DNA of 25,881 bases. It comes from an uncultured Trueperaceae bacterium. Its GTDB lineage: Bacteria > Deinococcota > Deinococci > Deinococcales > Trueperaceae. Position 1 is the stretch's first letter. Each line of letters opens with the position of its first letter. The notes beneath the pieces are model-generated. The model had not been told where the DNA came from, searched no databases, and saw only the letters and a program-made list of their open reading frames with translations. Below, in pieces: positions 22,616 to 25,881 of this stretch. The position numbers and the translations under genes were made by a program. The DNA lies in contig CALDPK010000172.1 of NCBI GenBank assembly GCA_937911855.1, forward strand, positions 1 to 25,881. The letters run 5' to 3'.

Positions 22616-23152
22616 TCAGTCCTCCCTGCCGGCTGCCTGCTTGAGTTCGCTCATGGTGAACAGCGCTTTAAGTTCCACGCCAGCCGCCCCGAGCGCCTCC
22701 CGGCCGCCTGCTTCACGGTCGATGACGCACAGCGCCGTGTCGATGGTCGCACCGAGCGCGCGCAGGTCTCCCGTCGAGATGACCACCTGGCCGCCGGACG
22801 TGACCACGTCCTCGATCACCACGAGCCTGCGACCCGCCACCTCGCCGCCTTCTGCCAGGCGCCGTGTGCCGTAGTCTTTCGCTTTCTTGCGCACGCTGAG
22901 CAGCGGCAGGCCCGACAGCTGCGAAAGCACCGTGGCGATGGGCACGCCGCCAAGTTCCAGGCCGGCCAGTGCCTCGGCATCCTCAGGGATGAGCGGCAGC
23001 AGCTGCGCGGCGATGTTCCTGAGCAGCACCGGGTCGCTCTCGAACAGGTACTTGTCGAAGTACTCGGAAGCGGTGGCACCCGAACGGAGTACAAACTCGC
23101 CTTTCAGGTTGGACACGTCGTGGATGGTGCGGGCAAGCTCGCTGCGGGTCAT
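22616..23152 (-). CDS. pyrE: Orotate phosphoribosyltransferase
   Basis: 178 residues. PyrE joins orotate and PRPP to make orotidine 5'-phosphate in pyrimidine synthesis. The PRPP loop VVIEDVVTSGG is at 111-121, the Lys-rich VRKKAKDYGT at 87-96 and ELGGVPIA near 66-73. The ATG at 23152 has TAAGAT six bases upstream, so the transcript should be leaderless. It is divergent from thrB with only 67 bases between the starts and is followed by the HIT gene after five bases. Confidence 0.93.
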   Translation of the reverse strand: MTRSELARTIHDVSNLKGEFVLRSGATASEYFDKYLFESDPVLLRNIAAQLLPLIPEDAEALAGLELGGVPIATVLSQLSGLPLLSVRKKAKDYGTRRLAEGGEVAGRRLVVIEDVVTSGGQVVISTGDLRALGATIDTALCVIDREAGGREALGAAGVELKALFTMSELKQAAGRED

Positions 23153-23158
23153 GCGTCA

Positions 23159-23164
23159 ATCTTA
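23159..23164 (-). promoter_or_regulatory. -10-like box for a leaderless start (pyrE)
   Basis: TAAGAT on the minus strand, six bases before the ATG at 23152. No -35 match is visible in the GC-rich gap. Confidence 0.5.
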
Positions 23165-23206
23165 GCAGCCGCCGTTGCCGGCTCGCCGGGCCGCGTTCGC
23201 GGGTGA

Positions 23207-23212
23207 TAGATT
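23207..23212 (+). promoter_or_regulatory. -10-like box for a leaderless start (thrB)
   Basis: TAGATT, seven bases before the ATG at 23220. It decides this start over a GTG at 23175. Together with the pyrE box it makes a compact divergent pair. Confidence 0.5.
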
Positions 23213-23219
23213 CCTATGC

Positions 23220-24107
23220 ATGTCTTCCAATACGTCCTGCCATGTGAGAGTTCCTGCCACCAGCGCCAACCTCGGCCCGGGTTACGACTCCCTGGGCCTG
23301 GCGGTCGGCCTGTGGCTCACGGTCACGGCGACTCTGGCCGAAGAAGACCGCTTCGATTACGAGGGCGAGGGCAGCCTGCCGGACACTCCGTACAACCTGA
23401 GTCACCAGGGTTTCGCGGCGGTCTACAGGGAACTCGGCCTGGATGTGCCGAAAGTCGCCCTGAAGGTCAGGAACCCGGTTCCGCTCGCAAGGGGGCTCGG
23501 TTCGTCATCGGCGGCTCTGGTGGCGGGCGCAGCGAGTGCGGACGCGCTTTCCGGTGGCCGCCTTGGCCGCGAGGGCGTGTTCCAGCTGTGCGCGCGCCTC
23601 GAGGGTCACCCCGACAATGTTGCGCCGGCAGTGTTCGGCGGGTTCACGGTGTCAGCCTGGCAGGACGGTTCGTGGGTCAGCCGCTCAGTGCCGCTGCCGG
23701 ACGAGTGGCGCTTCCTGTTCGCGCTGCCTGACGCCGAACTGCCGACCGTGCAGGCGCGCAAGGTGGTACCAGAGCAGTTCTCGCGCGAGGATCTGATCAG
23801 CACCGCTGCCCGTACGGCACTGTGGGCGCTGGCGGTGACCCAGGCGGACGCCAGCCTGCTGAAGACCGCAACCCGTGACGTGGTGCACCAGCCGTACCGC
23901 GAGCCGCTGCTGCCCGGTTTCAGGGAAACGCTGGACGCCGCCTCAGGGGCCGGCGCACATGCTGCGTTCCTGTCGGGCGCCGGGCCGGCGGTCGCGGCCA
24001 TCTGCGCCGCGGGCGAAGTGGAGGCTGTGTCAGCAGCACTTGCCGGTTACGGCCGCGTGCTGGAACTGCCGGGCGCAGGTGGTTACGAGGTCAGCGGACA
24101 GCCCTGA
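23220..24107 (+). CDS. thrB: Homoserine kinase
   Basis: 295 residues of the GHMP kinase family. ThrB phosphorylates homoserine on the way to threonine. The N-terminus VRVPATSANLGPGYDSLGLAV (9-29) is diagnostic; the GHMP ATP loop RGLGSSSA is at 91-98; the C-terminal GAHAAFLSGAGPAVAA is the third GHMP motif. The start at 23220 is chosen by the TAGATT box seven bases upstream; a GTG at 23175 would add 15 residues not seen in the family. The last 17 bases overlap the convergent methyltransferase gene. Confidence 0.93.
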   Translation: MSSNTSCHVRVPATSANLGPGYDSLGLAVGLWLTVTATLAEEDRFDYEGEGSLPDTPYNLSHQGFAAVYRELGLDVPKVALKVRNPVPLARGLGSSSAALVAGAASADALSGGRLGREGVFQLCARLEGHPDNVAPAVFGGFTVSAWQDGSWVSRSVPLPDEWRFLFALPDAELPTVQARKVVPEQFSREDLISTAARTALWALAVTQADASLLKTATRDVVHQPYREPLLPGFRETLDAASGAGAHAAFLSGAGPAVAAICAAGEVEAVSAALAGYGRVLELPGAGGYEVSGQP

Positions 24108-25212
24108 GTACCTTGAAGCCCGCTTCGGAGCGGACCTCCTGCCAGCTGCTGAACGCGGTCAGGAGCGGTTCGTACGGCAGGGCGCGGTTGGCAACCAGCC
24201 ACAGCTCTCCGCCGGGCGCAAGCCGCTGCCAGGCCGTGGCGATGAACGCGCGCGGCAGGTCGAGCCGGACGCCTTTGCCTACGTGGAATGGCGGGTTCAT
24301 CAGGATGGTGTCGAACCGCCCGGCCTCAGGCAGCGCCTGATCCAGGTCCGAATGGTGCGCAGTTATGCGGTCAGCAAGACCCAGTGTTTCAGCGTTGTGG
24401 ACGGTACTGCGCACGGCACCCAGGTCGTCGTCCACGGCGGTTACGGCAGCGCCGGCCTGCGCGGCCGTCAGAGCCAGCATTCCGTAACCGCAGCCCAGGT
24501 CCAGCACGCGCTGTCCATTCAGCCGCTCCGGGTCGCCGTAAGCGTCCAGGAGCTGGGCTGTACCCGGGTCCAGTTTTCCGGCAGCGAAGGTGCCTTTGAT
24601 GGCCGTCAGGTCGAAGCCACCGGCTTCGAAGCGCACAGCCGGTTCGGTCGCGGCCGGCCCGTCAAGTGGCTGAAGGCAGTCAAGGACGCGCCAGCCTCCG
24701 TCGCGCCTGATTACGTCGCTGTGCCCGAACAGCGTGGCAGCGAGTTTCTCGTAACGCTTCGCTCCCCTGTCCTTGTGATTAACGAGCAGCAACCGGCCCG
24801 CCGGGGCAAGTGCGGCAGCCGCGGACCTGATCTCCAGTTCCACGCGGGCGTTACCGCGGTCGGCAGGTGGCAGCAGGACGACCGCGTCGACGGGCGCGCC
24901 TGCTTCTTCTGCCAGCATGCCCGCTGTCACGCTGGTCCCGTGCGGCCGGTGGGTGCGGGCAGCGCAGTTGAGGGCTGCTGCGGAGGGCTCGATCACCGCC
25001 ACGGAACCCCTGCCCTGGCTCACGGCGCTGAGCGCGGCCAGGCCGGCCGTGCCAGTCAGGTCGAGCAGCGTGCCGCTGCCCGTCAGGTCCAGGCGCTGCA
25101 ATATGTCGCTTGCTGGCGGCAGGTCCGGGAAACCGCGCACGCCGGGTTTGCTGTAGAGCGTGCCGGCGGGCAGTTCCAGCTGCCGGATGTCGAACCAGTC
25201 GCGGTAATTCAC
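24091..25212 (-). CDS. RsmC/RlmG-like rRNA (guanine-N2) methyltransferase
   Basis: 373 residues with two class-I methyltransferase-like halves, the arrangement of RsmC and RlmG, which methylate guanine N2 in 16S or 23S rRNA. The N-terminal half (about 50-200) keeps a DLTGTAGLAAL strand but lacks a catalytic motif; the C-terminal half has the SAM motif DLGCGYG (238-244) and NPPFH (306-310), the catalytic tetrapeptide of N2-guanine methyltransferases. Which rRNA position is modified cannot be told. The start is a GTG at 25212 with TAGAAT six bases upstream. Divergent from tsaD. Confidence 0.85.
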   Translation of the reverse strand: MNYRDWFDIRQLELPAGTLYSKPGVRGFPDLPPASDILQRLDLTGSGTLLDLTGTAGLAALSAVSQGRGSVAVIEPSAAALNCAARTHRPHGTSVTAGMLAEEAGAPVDAVVLLPPADRGNARVELEIRSAAAALAPAGRLLLVNHKDRGAKRYEKLAATLFGHSDVIRRDGGWRVLDCLQPLDGPAATEPAVRFEAGGFDLTAIKGTFAAGKLDPGTAQLLDAYGDPERLNGQRVLDLGCGYGMLALTAAQAGAAVTAVDDDLGAVRSTVHNAETLGLADRITAHHSDLDQALPEAGRFDTILMNPPFHVGKGVRLDLPRAFIATAWQRLAPGGELWLVANRALPYEPLLTAFSSWQEVRSEAGFKVLRAVR

Positions 25213-25218
25213 CTGCTC

Positions 25219-25224
25219 ATTCTA
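25219..25224 (-). promoter_or_regulatory. -10-like box for a leaderless start (methyltransferase)
   Basis: TAGAAT on the minus strand, then six bases, then GTG at 25212. It supports the GTG as the start. Confidence 0.5.
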
Positions 25225-25267
25225 GGCTTCTGCCAATGCGGCGACGACCCAGACTGCAGCAGGGTGC

Positions 25268-25273
25268 TACGCT
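25268..25273 (+). promoter_or_regulatory. -10-like box upstream of tsaD
   Basis: TACGCT, nine bases before the ATG at 25283, giving at most a leader of a few bases. Slightly longer spacing than at the leaderless genes. Confidence 0.35.
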
Positions 25274-25282
25274 CAGCCGGCG

Positions 25283-25485
25283 ATGAAAGTGATTCTGGGC
25301 ATAGATACTTCGTGTGATGACACCGGCGTGGGCGTGGTCATCGACGGACGGGTGGCGTCGAACGTCGTTGCCACGCAGACCGAGCTTCATGAACCCTTCG
25401 GGGGCGTGATGCCAGAGGCCGCCAGCCGTGAACACCTGAAGGTCATCCAGCAGGTGACTGACCAGGCGCTGCTCGAGGCCGGGGC
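25283..25485 (+). CDS. tsaD: tRNA N6-threonylcarbamoyladenosine (t6A) transferase TsaD, N-terminal part only
   Basis: The first about 67 codons of TsaD (Kae1/Gcp family), which transfers threonylcarbamoyl to A37 of ANN-decoding tRNAs. MKVILGIDTSCDDTGVGVV is the ASKHA-fold start, and the MPEAASREHLKVI segment carries the first metal-binding His of the family. After ALLEAG (about 25,480) the expected continuation through the second metal site is missing and the DNA instead reads on the minus strand as a phosphohexomutase end. The gene is cut by a contig join. Confidence 0.85.
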
Positions 25486-25489
25486 CGGC

Positions 25490-25685
25490 GGTGAGCATGC
25501 GCCGCGCTGCCTCGTCAAAAGCCCTGAGGCCCTCTTCGCCGGGGTGCCGCCGTCGGTCGCGGGTCAGCAGGGCCTTCAGGCCGTGAATCTGTTCTTTGGT
25601 CTCTGCTTCGAAGCGCATGGTCAGGTGCGCGGAGGTATTGGAGGCGCGCACCAACGCCCAGCCGTAAGGAAATTCTATGCGCACA
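25490..25685 (-). CDS. Phosphomannomutase/phosphoglucomutase (AlgC type), C-terminal fragment
   Basis: Minus-strand residues WALVRASNT and MRFEAET form the phosphate-binding C-terminal domain of AlgC-type phosphohexomutases (VRASNTxPxLxxRFEA), which move phosphate between C1 and C6 of mannose or glucose. The frame continues GC-rich for about 30 residues (LRAFDEAARRML) without a stop, longer than the usual tail, before entering the antisense of tsaD near 25,485. That extra stretch may be a real extension or another tiny foreign piece. The fragment joins in frame to a Bacteroidota-type glmM upstream, but composition changes sharply between them. Confidence 0.6.
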
Positions 25686-25881
25686 CCGTCGATGGTATTG
25701 ATCGGCTGCTTTTCATATTTTTTCTGTATCTCCTTGAGCACCTTGTCAACATCTATATCCGGTGTAAGCTCGATTTTGTTCTTGGAGATATAATAACTGG
25801 GAAAAGTTGCCCTCAACCTGCTGCAGGACTTGCCGAATTTCGCCAATTGGGTCAAAAACAAACCGATTCCTACCAGCGCAT
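25685..25881 (-). CDS. glmM: Phosphoglucosamine mutase (Bacteroidota-type GlmM), internal fragment
   Basis: An AT-rich open frame entering from the window edge reads ALVGIGLFLTQLAKFGKS, YYISKNKIELTPDIDVDKVL and NTIDGV, a segment typical of Bacteroidota GlmM, which converts glucosamine 6-phosphate to glucosamine 1-phosphate for peptidoglycan precursors. Upstream residues and catalytic serine lie outside the window. At NTIDGVRIEF (25,699-25,671), a conserved point of the phosphohexomutase superfamily, it switches to AlgC-type sequence. The lower GC and the Lys-rich protein set it apart from everything between 1,450 and 25,680. Confidence 0.65.

Noticed and set aside
22029..22874. A 281-residue plus-strand frame across rpmB, HIT and pyrE
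   Set aside because: Spans three well supported genes in antisense and resembles nothing.
23175..23220. Upstream GTG start of thrB
   Set aside because: The -10-like box at 23207-23212 lies inside it, and the extra residues are not typical of ThrB.
23875..25317. A 480-residue plus-strand frame
   Set aside because: It is the complement of the methyltransferase and part of thrB; it has no family motifs and arises from high GC.
1..25881. tRNA or rRNA genes, CRISPR arrays, transposases, integrases, prophage
   Set aside because: None seen on either strand by eye; no tRNA-like cloverleaf, regularly spaced repeats or mobile-element protein motifs.

Overview
The window reads as one long, coherent bacterial chromosome segment (about 1,440 to 25,485) with short pieces of other genomes stuck to both ends. 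I infer a metagenome contig with chimeric termini. The core segment is GC-rich and looks like Deinococcota, possibly Trueperaceae-like. The evidence is its L28 protein, a Deinococcus-type PilC, a DHH-CBS-nucleotidyltransferase fusion, a YpdA-like flavoprotein, and above all a repeated promoter layout in which a TANNNT box sits 6 or 7 nt before the start codon (leaderless mRNAs, well documented in Deinococcus). The assignment rests on reading protein families by eye, not on a search.

Left end: 1-1,095 is a lower-GC, probably alphaproteobacterial piece (YpfJ-like zinc metallopeptidase and a divergent 3-hydroxybutyrate-dehydrogenase-like SDR, both with clear Shine-Dalgarno sites). About 1,095-1,440 is a second small piece (end of an EI24/CysZ-like gene and the start of recQ). 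Right end: about 25,485-25,685 is the C-terminal part of an AlgC-type phosphohexomutase, and 25,685-25,881 is an AT-rich piece of a Bacteroidota-type glmM.

Core layout: pilC (truncated), divergent from nth; a YpdA-like flavoprotein; a tRNA nucleotidyltransferase split by a 38-bp imperfect duplication, overlapping an M50-type membrane protein that has lost its HExxH motif. Convergent to these is a minus-strand signalling block, 12,249 to 7,272: three tandem Roadblock/LC7 proteins and a DUF3467 protein joined by ATGA overlaps, a monothiol DsbA-like protein, a PP2C phosphatase and a membrane Ser/Thr kinase with an NHL propeller. On the plus strand follow a nucleoside phosphorylase, 3-hydroxybutyryl-CoA dehydrogenase and enoyl-CoA hydratase operon, an alpha/beta hydrolase and a metallophosphoesterase. 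Next are thiolase and a secreted stalk-domain-like protein (minus), hflX (plus), a Zn/Mn-type ABC transporter pair, rpmB, a HIT protein and pyrE (minus), thrB (plus), an RsmC-like methyltransferase (minus) and the first 67 codons of tsaD (plus).

The best candidate for an undescribed system is the Roadblock x3/DUF3467/PP2C/kinase-NHL block. Bacterial Roadblock proteins of the MglB type act on Ras-like GTPases, but no GTPase is encoded beside these. Thiolase, dehydrogenase and hydratase lie within 5 kb and cover three steps of four-carbon acyl-CoA metabolism. Several proteins show altered catalytic motifs (M50, metallophosphoesterase, YpdA-like, DsbA-like, phosphorylase). No tRNA, rRNA, CRISPR array, transposase or integrase was seen, and no gene-free stretch exceeds 300 bases.
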